Shown here: piece after piece, positions 1 to 11,294 of the stretch
Position numbering within the stretch: the first letter of the stretch is position 1
Layout of the letters: each line of letters starts with the position of its first letter
DNA from: Atopsyche davidsoni
Taxonomy: Eukaryota; Arthropoda; Insecta; Trichoptera; Hydrobiosidae
Direction of reading: 5' to 3'
Length of the DNA: 64,000 bases
Assembly (NCBI GenBank): GCA_022113835.1
Contig: JAILWY010000012.1
Location: 18,438,501 to 18,502,500, forward strand
The notes under the pieces: model-generated
Told to the model about the DNA's origin: nothing
Database searches by the model: none
What the model saw: the letters and a program-made list of their open reading frames with translations, nothing else
Translations under genes and position numbers: made by a program

Positions 1-310
1 CCCCGCGCCTCCGCCCCGGAGCCCCGCGCCGCCCCGGAGCCCCGCGCCTCCGCCCTTGAGCCCCGCGCCTCCGCCCCGGAGCCCCGCGCCTCCGCCCCGG
101 AGCCCCGCGCCTCCGCCCCGGAGCCCCGCGCCGCCCCGGAGCCCCGCGCCTCCGCCCTTGAGCCCCGCGCCGCCCCGGAGCCCCGCGCCTCCGCCCTTGA
201 GCCCCGCGCCTCCGCCCCGGAGCCCCGCGCCGCCCCGGAGCCCCACGCCTCCGCCCCGGAGCCCCGCGCCGCCACGGAGCCCCGCGCCTCCGCCCCACGC
301 CTCCGCCTCG
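1..310. repeat. GC-rich minisatellite, 18/21-bp units
   Basis: Tandem units alternate between a 21-bp form (CCCCGCGCCTCCGCCCCGG plus AG) and an 18-bp form lacking one CTC triplet. About fifteen units run from the window edge to about base 310. Both lengths are multiples of three, so one frame stays open and would read as repeated Pro-Ala-Pro-Pro-Pro-Arg-Ser. No start context, flanking exon or splice site supports a protein, so I treat it as non-coding. The array may continue outside the window. Confidence 0.85.
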
Positions 311-2275
311 AGCCGGCGCCGACTGTGACCTACCGAAAGCGGAGCGGCCGGGAATAGAGAAGCGAGGAGCGCCGACAGGTGCGCGAGGTGCGCGGGGGCG
401 CAGAGCGCGGAACGCGGGCGCGGGGAAGGCCCCTCCTCCGCTGAGGAATTCGTGTTCGATATTCCGCGGAGTCACCGAAAGAAAACACGACGACGCTAAA
501 TTTAGCCCGGCCGCGCCGAAATTAGATCGCCACTCCGTAAACAAACCGCGGCTCCGCTCGTCGGCCGGCCGCCCCCGATGCAGCGCCGCGCTCGCCTCGC
601 CTCGCGGATAGGCGACCGCGCGCGAGGACGCCACCACCGCTCCGTGCGTGCGTCTCCCTGCCCCAGTCCTCTCCGCCGTCTCTCTGCCTCCCGCTGCTGG
701 GGACTACTTCTCGGGCACCGAGTTTAGCAAAGACGCAAAGTTCGATGCGCTGGTAGGACTGTAGACATCGCGTTGATTTCGAGTACCTTCGATGGGCGCT
801 CGTCGGTTGAGTCCGGGTCTCGCGAGTGCCTGTCTCCGTATCAAATGAGTGAGAGTATGTGACTGTAAATTTTCACTCATTTTTATTAAGTATACGTTTT
901 TGTAGCATCTCTGAGCTTAATTATTCGACACGTGCACCTAACCTGACCTAACCCGAGAGGTATCTCCCGCGTGTTGTGAAATTTCTTACCACAGTTGTTA
1001 TGCGTTTATTTTCATCGTTTTTTTAATGATATAGATTCCGTGGAATTTTCCATTAAATATGCTTTAATTTTTTTTAAAAGTCAATTTTTTTCTATTTTGT
1101 CTGTACGATTGTTATAAATGATATAAGTATAAACTGTATATTTTTAGAAACATTGCTTTTTATTTAATGTCAAATTGCAGAGAAAAGTCATTAGTAATAT
1201 TTTTACTCCACATAAAAGTTGTTAAAGACATTAAAGATCTTGGATTTTGAATAAAACAAATATAGAGCAGGAAACCAAAAGAACGGCGCCGGCAGCACCA
1301 CCACACGGCGACAAGTGCTTTCCACCAAAATATTTGTCAAGAGTTTTACTTAAAAATTTAATAAGTCAAACTGTGAAACATTATTTATCAGTTTCGTAAA
1401 ATATAATATCATAAAATAAGTATAATACGTATTTAAAACAATATTTCTAGATAAGGTTTAGTTGCGGTCGGCCAGAGGCGAGCGCGGGCTAATGAGTCAG
1501 TTCAGTTCGAGTCCGATTCGACGTATAGTCAAAATGATACGATGAAATATTTTTTTTTAAATTGTTGAAATTATCACAAAAATCATAAAATAGTATGTAG
1601 ACTTTATTGAGCAGACCCTTTTCTCGTTGATGTCACACCGTCTTAATTTTTTTCTAAATATTTAAACTATTAAAATTTTTCGCAGTTAAGAAATCATTTT
1701 TTAGGTGATATTCAAATAATGAAAATTTTCAATCGCAAATATTTATCTTTCAACTCAAATATCAAACACCGGGGACTCGGAAAGAAAGAACAACCTTAAA
1801 AGGTCAAAAAACGCTACCCGAGAGGAAGCCGAATATGAAGAAGTAGGAATTGAAAATATCTGTTTATTATTTTGTGATATTTTTCCTATTATATGCATTT
1901 TATTCTTTATGCATCGCTTAACACAGTGATACCCGAGTGGAAGGTCTCCAACACCATGACAGCACAGTCCACTGTAGACGCAGCAACTGAACTGACAAGC
2001 GACCGACTGATTTCATCAAATGGCTAAAAAAATGTATCAATATACGCTATCGGCCATTTTATTTTGCGATATGTTGATGGAGATCATTGATCGATTCATG
2101 CAATCTGTCGGTCGTTTGTGTCGATGCGGGTGCAGTGCGCTAAGTTATTAAAGGTTTTTTGTTATCTCAAATCTACAAGCGGAACTCATCCGATCTCCGG
2201 GAATAAGACTAACCGTGTGAAATGAAAGCCCTCCGTAGCCGCGGGCGAGCGGGCCTGGAGCGGGCCTCGAGCGGG
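311..2275. other. No gene seen; CpG-rich then AT-rich
   Basis: Bases 311-830 are CpG-dense and could be a regulatory island. After about 840 the sequence becomes AT-rich with only short frames. No coding pattern, RNA gene or clear repeat was found. Confidence 0.5.
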
Positions 2276-2440
2276 TGTTCGCGACAGTCCGCGACAGTCC
2301 GCGACAGTCCGCGACAGTCCGCGACAGTCCGCTGCAGTCTGCGACAGTCCGCGACAGTCCGCTGCAGTCTGCGACAGGCCGCGGCAGTCTGCGACAGTTC
2401 GCGGCAGTTAACGGCAGTTAACGGCAGTCCGCGGCCTGCA
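2276..2440. repeat. 10-bp minisatellite (GCGACAGTCC)
   Basis: Tandem 10-bp units of the form GCGACAGTCC, with variants GCTGCAGTCT, GCGGCAGTCT and AACGGCAGTT toward the right end. The period is not a multiple of three and frames are open on both strands, which is typical of repeat DNA rather than coding sequence. Confidence 0.85.
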
Positions 2441-3126
2441 GACGCTCCGAGCTTTCGCAAGTCGGCTTCCCTCGATTCTCGGGTGGCTCGCCCTCAAATT
2501 ACCGCGCCGCATCGTTCGGCACCTGTTGACAAATGATATTTGCCGTTCTAGACGTTCAACGAAATTCTCTCAGCGTCTACGGAACATTTCGGTCTGATCC
2601 GAGAAGACGGATGCCAGCGTATTGATTATGAAGAAAAAAAATTTCAATCGCGTTATCATTCAATCCCGATTTTGATTATTATACATTTCTTAATACTCGG
2701 TTCGCTCGGAGGCCGGCCTCGCTCGGCGGCGCGAATTCGGCATTTTCTCGACTGAGGGTCGCCTCCGCGGCAGTCGACTCGTCGCAATCCGATCGAGTGA
2801 CGGTGTCGTCGGTCGTGTTCGAAAAGCTTTGAGAAAAAAATTAAAATATTATTTTACCGACCTCAAACCTTAATACGAAGCGAGGTGACAAAAACACATT
2901 TCTATGTCAATGCAAAGTTAACAACGAGGCGAGATGCGAGGTTGCACCGCAAGGGAGAGCACCTCCTGCGAGCCGCGCGCTCGTTTCGGCTCTTCCGGAG
3001 GATCGGCCGGCCGGTCTTCTTCGTGGGTGAAAACATTAGGGCCAAATAAAAATCGAAAGCCTATTTTCACATGACGTGTTGTTCATAAGTGGCGTCTCTG
3101 ACAGGTTCCATTTAATTGATGTTTAA
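2441..3126. other. No gene seen
   Basis: Mixed GC-rich and AT-rich DNA with CpG-rich patches near 2700-2820 and 2930-3020. No supported gene or repeat. Confidence 0.45.
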
Positions 3127-3285
3127 GCACGGCGTAAGGCGAGGCGACGCTAGGCGAGGTGGGGCGAGGCGAGGTGGGGCGAGGCGAGGTGGGGCGAGGC
3201 GAGGCGAGGCGAGGTGGGGCGAGGCGAGGTGGGGCGAGGCGAGGCGAGGCGATGGCGGGCGAGGCGCAAGGCGAGGCGCGTGCAG
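3127..3285. repeat. G-rich minisatellite (GGGGCGAGGCGAG)
   Basis: Short tandem repeats built from GGCGAG and GGGGCGAGGCGAGGT. The + strand is strongly G-rich with many GG/GGGG runs and the - strand is C-rich. Several overlapping frames are open only because the repeat lacks stops. Confidence 0.8.
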
Positions 3286-4987
3286 CCCCGCCCCCGCGGC
3301 CGGCTCGGCGGCGAGTGACACATCGCGTCCGTGCATTTCTATATCGAGAGAGATGACATAAGACGCGGGACTCGCGCCTTCCGTCCACCCGAGGTCGGCG
3401 GCGCGCTCTGAGCGATGCGAATGCAAGAACGGGGAATTTCAATATTGTCATCGTCGCTCGTCAGACCGGGCGGCGCCGACCGGTCGCCGTTCGAGCTGTC
3501 GATCCGCAATCCGCGAGATCGACGGCGAACGATCGAGGGAATCGATTCGCTCGCTTGCCGTTCGTCTGTACTCGAGAAGTGCGGTTCGACCCGCCGTCGT
3601 CGGATAGGTCGATTTATCCCGAAATACCTCTCGACGGAAGCGTCTCCCTTTTTGTTGGATGCGAATGAAGTCTCCCTGCGATAGCCGACGCTCCTCTTCC
3701 GGCGCGGGGTGCGCGAGGGCCGATCGCGATGAGCTCTCTCTCCTCACTCGACGCCCGCCTCGGAGAGAGGGATTCGCCGCTGCGGAGATCGGGCAGGTCC
3801 CGACTGTCAGAAACCGCATTCGGCCGTCTTAGTTTCTCGCTCATTTTATTTACTTTTGGATAATATTTAAAGGTATGTAAGACTTTTCGCAGTGACGCTA
3901 GCGGCGACCCTCGCGCTAGGTGCGAGGGAGCGCATTTCGACGGCTCGGCGAGTGCGGTCGAGCGTGGCCGCGGATCGGTTTGCCCGCGAGCTCGGTCGGC
4001 GAGTCGACGTTTTCGCGCACAATCCGATCGAGTCCTTTCCGCATCGCAGTTCGACTATTTTATTGTAAATGAGATTATTTTATTGCAATCGCTTCGGCCT
4101 CGACGGGCCGACCGAACTCGGGGAAGCGGCAGCTTTGCCCGCGTTTCGAAGGAGAGCTGACATCCGTCACTCTGCGTCCCGAGATCCGACGACTCGTGCG
4201 ACGAACGTAATTTCATCGGGGGAACGATTTTCATAGTTATGGTATTTAACCGATGTCTACTCATCGCCAGGACGAGTATGTCGAGCCGCAAGATAGAGAC
4301 GAAAAGAACGGCGCCGGACGATCGCGCGGGCGGACGGACGAGCGTCGGCGGCGTCTTCCGAGTGCTCGGGCACGCTTCTGTGTGTGTTTAAATTGAACAC
4401 GATTTACGTATGACGTAAAGTAAACTTAATATTAAAATGCACAGTCGTCAGGGGGCACCGATGCACATCCGTTACCGCGGAAAAGAGAGATGTAATAAAA
4501 AAAAAAAACGATTTATTCTGTATAACAATGTGAAATAAAGCATTTCAAGCTTATCTTGTAAGATCGTCCGATTTATTTATAAAATATTATCTAAAACTAA
4601 TTTAAAGAAGCCGATGTCAATATATATATATATTTTAATAATTTACTATGACATTTTTCACAAATGTACTGTTAGCATTAATTTAAGATAGCTTAACATA
4701 TTGCTTAACGGATTCTGCCGCACCGAAGCGAGGTACTCCGCGACCAAAAGCTCGCCTCACCCGCGAGAGCACGCGGTGCGATGCGACTGTAATGAATATC
4801 TTGCCCAATAAAGCAATTCGCCGCCATTAACGTGAAGATTTGTCCGAGTGTGGCAGCGGCACGTGGAGAGTGTGCACTTCTTGCTTTCAGAGCGCACCTG
4901 CTCTGCTCCGGAACAGCCTAGAGAGTTCCAATAATGATTTTTTTTTTATATAGTATATACAAAACTTAATTTATACATTTTTCAACA
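3286..4987. other. No gene seen; CpG-dense patches
   Basis: CpG-dense stretches at 3290-3840 and 3890-4350 are followed by AT-rich DNA. Overlapping open frames occur on both strands in the CpG-dense parts but show no recognisable domain. They are probably CpG-island artefacts. Confidence 0.45.
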
Positions 4988-5187
4988 GTTTGATAATACC
5001 AACGTAAAAGGTTGGCGAAACCGGTCGCCAATAAAATTAAACACGTGGAAAAATTATCAAAGTATTTTATTTAAAATATATATTTTAAAAGCTATGCATA
5101 TATAATTCTATTAATTTTAATACATATTTTTTTTTTTTTTTGAGTAAAATACTTAATACGGTTTCGCCAACCTTTTACGTTGACAAA
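4988..5187. mobile_element. Foldback/MITE copy with inverted ends
   Basis: The left end reads GTTTGATAATACCAACG and leads into AAAGGTTGGCGAAACC. The right end near 5159-5187 carries the reverse complement. Between the ends is AT-rich DNA with an internal (T) run. The same terminal sequence recurs in the window at about 5192, 19.4, 20.7, 27.1 and 32.2 kb, so this is a dispersed family. No transposase is present and the superfamily is unknown. Confidence 0.7.
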
Positions 5188-5191
5188 CAGA

Positions 5192-5345
5192 GTTTGATAA
5201 TGCCAACGTGAAAGGTTGGCGAAACCGGTCACAAATAAAAACGAACATGTGGAAAATCACTCAAGTATTTTACTCAAAAATATTAAAATGGAATTTCACC
5301 AAGTACTCTCTGTCAAAAATATTGAATTTCTTAATTTTAATACAA
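5192..5345 (+). repeat. Second copy of the foldback family
   Basis: It begins GTTTGATAATGCCAACGTG, immediately next to the first copy, and continues through the shared block CACTCAAGTATTTTACTC to CTGTCAAAAATATTGA. That subterminal block also occurs in the 27.0-kb and 32.3-kb copies. The far end is not visible because the sequence runs into AT-rich DNA and a (TA)n tract. Confidence 0.65.
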
Positions 5346-5401
5346 TTACATGCTTAGAATTTATATATTATATCAAAGTATATAGTATCTTATACTATAT
5401 A

Positions 5402-5404
<3 letters not shown>

Positions 5405-5437
<33 letters not shown>

Positions 5438-5438
5438 T
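5405..5438. repeat. (TA)n microsatellite
   Basis: An uninterrupted TA dinucleotide run of about 17 units. Confidence 0.9.
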
Positions 5439-8297
5439 TTTTCTCTGTGGTTTATGTCATATAACACGAACTGAATATTAAGTTTATCTAAGCTATTTAA
5501 TATTCATTTAAAACTTTTTTATGGTAAATTGAATGATATTTAGTAATTTATAATACATCCAATTGGATATATTTTCAATTCACGTTCACAGCATTCACTA
5601 TTCAATATAGCAAATCTTTCTTCGAATCACGAAATCAAATATAAATGAACGCGTCCTCGCATGTATGATCGACCGCCTTCGGTACAACTGTGTACTTATC
5701 CACATTTGCATTTTTCGAAATTAGTACATCAGCAGATAGCTCGGCTATCAAAGTGTTGGGTCTCTCGGCGCCTCGAATGCGGCTGTGACGGTTCGGTCGA
5801 CAATGTTAAAGTTATGCGAGCGCAAATAACAATAAGATTTCAGAAAGTGTTTAATATTTTTCCGGTCGGCAACAGCGGCAGTAGCGCGCTAAATTTCTGA
5901 AGTCATAATAATACGAGCGAAGCTCACAACCTACCGAACGTACACGGTAAACCAATTAGATTCCCGGCATTGTGGCAACATCGACTGGAGAATCGATAAT
6001 TCGAAATGCGGCCGCTGGAGGGCAGCGCGCGGCGCTCGCCCACGCCCGCCCCGCCCCGCCCCCCCCCTCCGCCCCGCCTCGCCCCGCCCCGCCCGCCTCC
6101 GCCGCCCCCGCCGTCACGCTGTCACGTTGTACAAGCGTCATGCTTTATTTCGACTGGGTCGGAAATGTCGGGGAACTCGTCTAGACTGCGGCGCTTGCCG
6201 TTTTCCACTACGCCTTTCCGCTGCGCACTATATCATTTTACCGAAAAATATTTTTAAAAGATATCCAGTTTACGTATTTTCTGACGGCCGTCGAAGCGTT
6301 CGGCGAGCGTCCCCCCCCCCCCTTCCGCCCCCTCCCCCCGCTCCGTGACGCGCAGTCAGCTGCTGCCTTCGCCCGCTGTTCCGTGCCGCTTCTCGTCCGC
6401 TTTCGGTGTTTTCTGTTTTATTTGGTTGTTTCTGTGATGCAAGCCCTGTCCGCGTCCAAATATTCCCGCAGTGTGAACCCGCAAGACGGTCGGTGCGGTG
6501 AAGCCGATTCCTCGCCCCCGGAGACGAGCCGAACGAGGTAAAGATGCAATATTTATTCCGTCGCAGCGGACATAACCTCACTTCCGTGCGTCGTGTCGGT
6601 CGGGCGAGGCTCGGGCGCCGCGCCGCCCCGCCTCGGCCGCCGCCGCCGCCGCCGCCGCCGTTCCTGGATATTTTCGCGGTCCCGATCGTCGAGCTGAGAA
6701 TTTGTGCGGCCGCGGAACGCGTGGAATTCCGTGGTGCGTTCGATCGACCTCTCGACGGATCCGAATGCGGCGGTTCGGAACGTTTCACGCGAGTTCTTCG
6801 ATTTTAATTGTATAAATTAATTCGCCGCCGCGACCGGCAGACCGTGAATGACGGCGTGCCGAATTCGCGTTTGCAGCTATCGGGAGCGAGCCGCGCCGCC
6901 GCCGTTCCGCATCGCCCGGCCCGGCCCGCGCCCGACGCTCCCGGCTGCATCGCGATACACTTTGCGGTATCCGCCGCGGCCTTTTGCGCACAGGCTCGGA
7001 TCATTGTCATTCGGTATCGAGCTAGACGACGCTCCCCGCGGCCGCGAGGGCGGGGGCGGGGGCGGCGCGGGGGCGGGGGCGGGGGCGAAAATGACCGCAG
7101 AGTGCGCGCTGCAGCGAGTGACTCTGCCGACGGGCGCTCTTTGTGCGCGCAGAGGCTATTGTCGGTGAAAGTGAGAGCGGGACTGAACCGATCGGATTCT
7201 TATAAGATTTTTAGCTGAATCTCATTGCCGTGTTCCAGTTGAAGTCTCCCGGCGGTCGTTTGGTATTTTTGCGCTTTCCGAAGTCAAATCCGTCACGCCC
7301 GCGGCGGATCGCAGGGTGTGCGCCGTCCTTGAGTTTGTTCATGTGTTATTTCGTTATTTCACGGCTCAGTTTGCCGATCCCATTACTGGGACTTTCGATT
7401 TGAATTACCTACGTTTATCTTTCGCAGCTTGGGCGAATGTTTCGTTTATCGTAAACGATTAAATTATTCAATGTGGCATTCTAGACATTCCGGTGCATGA
7501 AAGATTTATGATTTTTTATCAGAGTGCATGCTCAATTGATATTTTGTTATCTGGACATGCATAGTTTCTTTTTATAAATTTTATCAGATCTAAACATATT
7601 CCATAACTTTATTTTTTAAAATCGTTCGTTCATTTCGATAGTTTACAATCGCGTAACCGTCTTTAAAATCACATTTTCAACCGAATTACTTTATAGGTTA
7701 ATTGCTAGGAATAGATAACGAGTATTTTATTCATCCAATTTCTTTTAATTTCCCCAAACTTTGCTTTTTACTGTTTTTAATACTCACCAATATGAAGAGA
7801 ACGTGGATTGAAAATAAAAAAAATGTAGTTTTTGTTATATTAAACAGATTTTAATGTAAAATTAAAAACGTACATTATTTAAATTTAGTGTTTATATTTC
7901 GTTTAGGAGTCGAATGTGCCCAGATTTCGTTTATAAGCGACAACATCCGATTGCCCAGTGCAAAATTGATTATTCCATCATAGGTGTGTGGATTTGCGGG
8001 TATTGATCACTGTAACATGGACCCTAGACGAAAAGCGTTCGACATGTTTGTCGAATATATCGATATCTTGAGATTGTTTGTTCCCCTGATTAATTTGGTT
8101 TAGATTCTACTATAAACATTATTGAAAAATACATACACAATATATAGGGCTTTTGTTTTAAAATTTAAACACCTTTAAAATTATTTATACATCAATTCTG
8201 ACAAACTCAAATAAATATAATATATGTTATCATGCATGATTATTATTTGTCACCTCGGAAGTAAATTAATATGTTCACGCTAGCTGTAAGTGGAACC
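5439..8297. other. No gene seen; CpG island at 6.0-7.2 kb
   Basis: A CpG-dense block at about 6000-7200 contains C-runs and a short (CCG)n tract near 6640-6660. A donor-like sequence, AACGAG followed by GTAAAG, lies near 6531-6542. This could mark a promoter and a 5'UTR exon (perhaps of muscleblind downstream), but nothing in the sequence proves transcription. The flanks are AT-rich and featureless. Confidence 0.4.
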
Positions 8298-8305
8298 CTC
8301 TTACC

Positions 8306-8495
8306 CAGGGGTGTCAAACTCAATTTTGCAGAGGGCCATATATTAAATTTAGTATGTGTAGACCTGCCAGATTCAAATAAAATCAGTCTAAAAGCTCTAA
8401 AAAACATGATTCTTCTTTCTGTGACACATTGCGATCGCGGGCCGTATTGATACGGCCTGAGGATGCGGCCGCGGGCCGTATCTTTGACATGACTG
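8306..8495. mobile_element. hAT-type MITE with 8-bp TSD
   Basis: The element starts CAGGGGTGTCAAACTC and ends TTTGACATGACTG, so the ends are imperfect inverted repeats of the CAGGGGTGTCAAA type seen in hAT elements. It is bounded by an exact 8-bp direct repeat CTCTTACC at 8298-8305 and 8496-8503, the target-site duplication length expected for hAT. At 190 bp it has no coding capacity. Internally it carries two copies of a GCGGGCCGTAT motif. It must have been mobilised in trans by a hAT transposase not present here. Confidence 0.85.
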
Positions 8496-8769
8496 CTCTT
8501 ACCCTCTTGTCCATATTTACTGTCAGAAGTTGTAATTTCTGAACCAAAGTGCAGGCTACGATTACTAACCGAAACTTGCTTGAGCTATGTATTGTTTGTA
8601 GAATTTCACTACGTTATAAATCATCATCTAAGCATTGGGTCTTTAGTAAATATCAACCGCAGGCATGCCCGACTGTGGGTGACAAGATTACTCACCTCAT
8701 TAGATGGATTTTATCAACTGGTAGCGCCGCATACGCCAGCTAGTATTTGGGTATATATATATATACACT

Positions 8770-9563
8770 AGGTGCGCAACTAAGTTTTTAGTTTTCACAT
8801 ATAGATGGCGCTAACGACACATGTAGTCGACATACATGTCTAAACTTGTGTTTTTTTATAGCTTAAATATTTGTCACCAATAAGTAGTCAATATATCACA
8901 TTAACACATATTGCAACGCATTTTTTTTTTTTTTTAACAATGGCGATGTCGAGTTTTGTTCCAAAAAAACAGCATTTGCGGGAAACTTTGCTTTTCTGCT
9001 TTAACTTGAAAAAAAAATGCAGCTGAAGTACGTCGTTTGCTAGAATAGGCCTCCGGCGAACATTCACCATCGAAAGCTACATGTGGAAATTGGTTTAAAC
9101 GCTTCAGAAGTGCCGATTTCGACACCGATGACAAAGAACACTCCGGAAGACCAAAACTAATTGAGGACGCCAATCTGCAAGCGTTACTGGAAGAAGAACA
9201 CAGCAAATCGCAGAGGCATTAAACGTGATTTGCTAAAGTATTTACAAACGTTTACATGCCTTGAGAAGAAATTAAAGAGAAGGAAAAAGGATGTCGCATG
9301 ACTTGAGTGAGAGATAGAAAATCGAAGAACCACTTCCGAAATTATGCTTTTGGCGGCATGAAAGAAATAGTTATCTGCAACAAATTGTTACTGGCGATGA
9401 GAAGTGGGTATATTTAGAGAATCCTAAACGCAAAAATTGTGGTTTTCACCTGGCGAAGCATCATCATCATAAACGGCACGTCCAAATCGTTTCGGAAAGA
9501 AGACAATGCTCTGCGTTTGATGGGACCAGAAAGGAATCCTGTACTATGAGCTGCTATACTACT
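8770..9563 (+). pseudogene. Decayed mariner element, 3'-truncated
   Basis: The left end reads GGTGCGCAACTAAG, a mariner-like terminus. From about 8939 the + strand reads as a mariner transposase N-terminus (MSSFVPKKQHLRETLLFC), followed by the DNA-binding region (CGNWFKRFRSADFDTDD). The linker matches SGRPKLIEDANLQALLEE, and the catalytic region has a TGDEK-type motif near 9395. Stops and frameshifts break it repeatedly, and the element ends abruptly near 9563 in unrelated AT-rich DNA before the second catalytic Asp region. It is an inactive relic. The reading is by eye across frames, so the exact break points are approximate. Confidence 0.75.
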
Positions 9564-9893
9564 GCGTACTTTATATATCTATCTGTATATATAAAATATT
9601 ATGAAATGTACATGTAAAATGTATGTATTTACGCAATACATACATTTTATATATACAATTCATTTTGTTAATTTTAATTTATATTAACGTTTCTATATGT
9701 GGAATAGTCCGTTAAGCGTAGCTAGTTGTCATTTGTGTAATGTGCGACATGCGACATTTCATGTGGCATCTAACCTTAGTTATTTGTTACAGTTCCCTGC
9801 CCCCTCTGCTCTGCATCGCCTTGCCCGCCCCGCACGCCCAGCCTACCCCTGTTTGGTGAGTTTAGTAAAATTTATATAAATGTTCCCCAATAT

Positions 9894-9961
<68 letters not shown>

Positions 9962-9967
9962 ATATAT
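9894..9967. repeat. (TA)n/(TG)n microsatellite
   Basis: A TA dinucleotide run passes into a short TG run and back to TA, directly abutting the left end of the mariner element. With the TA run on the other side (11224-11291), this suggests the element inserted into a pre-existing TA tract. Confidence 0.85.
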
Positions 9968-9968
9968 A

Positions 9969-11221
9969 CGAGGGCGGTCCGATAAGTACTTAGCCTACAA
10001 AAGAAAAACGAAAATTTTGGAAAAGTGGCGATTTATTTCTCAAAATAGTCTCCTTTTAGCTCGATACACTTGACCCTGTGATGCTCCAACTTCTTTAACC
10101 CATCTGAAAAATACGTTTTCTCGAGGTCTGCAACGTAGGCCTCCGTGGCGGCGATGACCTCCTCATTCGACTTGAATTTCTGCTCGACAAGTGACTTTTT
10201 CAAGTTTGGAAACAAAAACGGTGAATGGGGGAGCAGTTCGTAGTGCAATTCGACCAATTTGGCCGTGGCGACGGCGGAGGTGTGGGCCGGTGCGTTGTCA
10301 TGGTGGAAGAGCACTTTTTTCTTCGCCAAATGGAGCCGTTTTTTCTACAATTCGGCGTCGAATCGGCCCAATAATTCGGCATAGTAGAGCCCTGTGACCG
10401 TTTTTCTCTTCTCCAGGTAGTCAATGTAGATCACACCTTGTAAATCCCAGAAAACGGCGGCCATCACCTTTCCGGCCGATAGGACAGTCTTCGCCTTCTT
10501 CGGAGCATGTTTGCCGTGTGAAGTCCACTGTTTCGACTGTTCCTTGGTCTCTAGTGTGTACCAGTGGATCCATGTTTCGTCGACGGTCACGAAACGACGC
10601 AGAAACTCCTTCGGATTGCGCTTGAACAGCGTAGAACACTGCTCCGAAGTGGTCTCACTGTTGCGCTTGTTGTCCGGAGTGAGCAAACGGGGCACCCATC
10701 GCGCCGACAGCTTTCTCATGCCCAAAATTTAATGCAGGATATGACCCACGCGGTCTTTTGAGATGCCTACTGTTTCAGCTATCTCGCGCATCTTCAATCG
10801 GCGGTCTGCCAATACGAGATCGTGGATTATTGTCACGTTATCCTCCATGGTAGCCATGTTCGAGGCACCTGGGCGTGGCTCATCAAAAACCGACGTGCGA
10901 CCATGTTGAAACTCGTTAAACCAATTTTTCCATCGAAGGAGAAGAGTCACCGTACACAGCATTCAAGCGTTCTTTGATTTCCCTGCGCGATTTCCCTTCC
11001 AAAAACAAGAATCGAATCACCGACCGATATTGGTCTTTTTCCATTTTTTAAAATACGCGTACACGTCCGCTTCCACACGCGGTCAAAACAAAACTACGAG
11101 CCCGATTCGGCTGAAATTTTGGCAGTAGCCGTCTACAGGAATGTATTACACGATAGTAAATCTCTCTTGCCATACTAGCACCATTGGGTGGTGAGGCTAA
11201 GTACTTATCGGACCGCCCTCG
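9969..11221 (-). mobile_element. Mariner element with inverted termini
   Basis: The left end CGAGGGCGGTCCGATAAGTA is matched by its reverse complement at 11190-11221. Both are flanked by TA (9967-9968 and 11222-11223), the mariner target duplication. The 1253-bp length is normal for mariner. The - strand contains a broken transposase (10033-10962, listed separately). The element sits inside a (TA)n tract. Confidence 0.9.
10033..10962 (-). pseudogene. Mariner transposase, inactivated
   Basis: In life this DDE enzyme would cut and reinsert mariner DNA at TA sites. Reading the - strand from 10962, the N-terminal helix-turn-helix part (WKNWFNEFQHGRTSVFDEPR) runs to ILH, where an in-frame stop at about 10729 interrupts it. 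The next segment (10725-10345) holds the first catalytic motif VDETWIHW and the WDLQGVIYIDYL region. A further frame change leads to the segment with HHDNAPAH (second Asp) and PHSPFLFPNLKK. The usual DLAP(S/C)DF between PHSP and FLFPNL is missing, so the third catalytic Asp is deleted. Premature stop, frame change and catalytic loss together make it non-functional. Confidence 0.88.

Positions 11222-11223
<2 letters not shown>

Positions 11224-11291
<68 letters not shown>
11224..11291. repeat. (TA)n microsatellite
   Basis: A long uninterrupted TA dinucleotide run lies between the mariner element and the next transposon. Confidence 0.9.

Positions 11292-11294
<3 letters not shown>

Noticed and set aside
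2209..2536. 104- and 83-codon frames on opposite strands
   Set aside because: They translate the GCGACAGTCC minisatellite and nothing else.
6006..7218. Overlapping 83-172-codon frames near 6-7 kb
   Set aside because: Stop-poor CpG island; opposite-strand frames overlap fully and show only Pro/Arg/Gly-rich composition.
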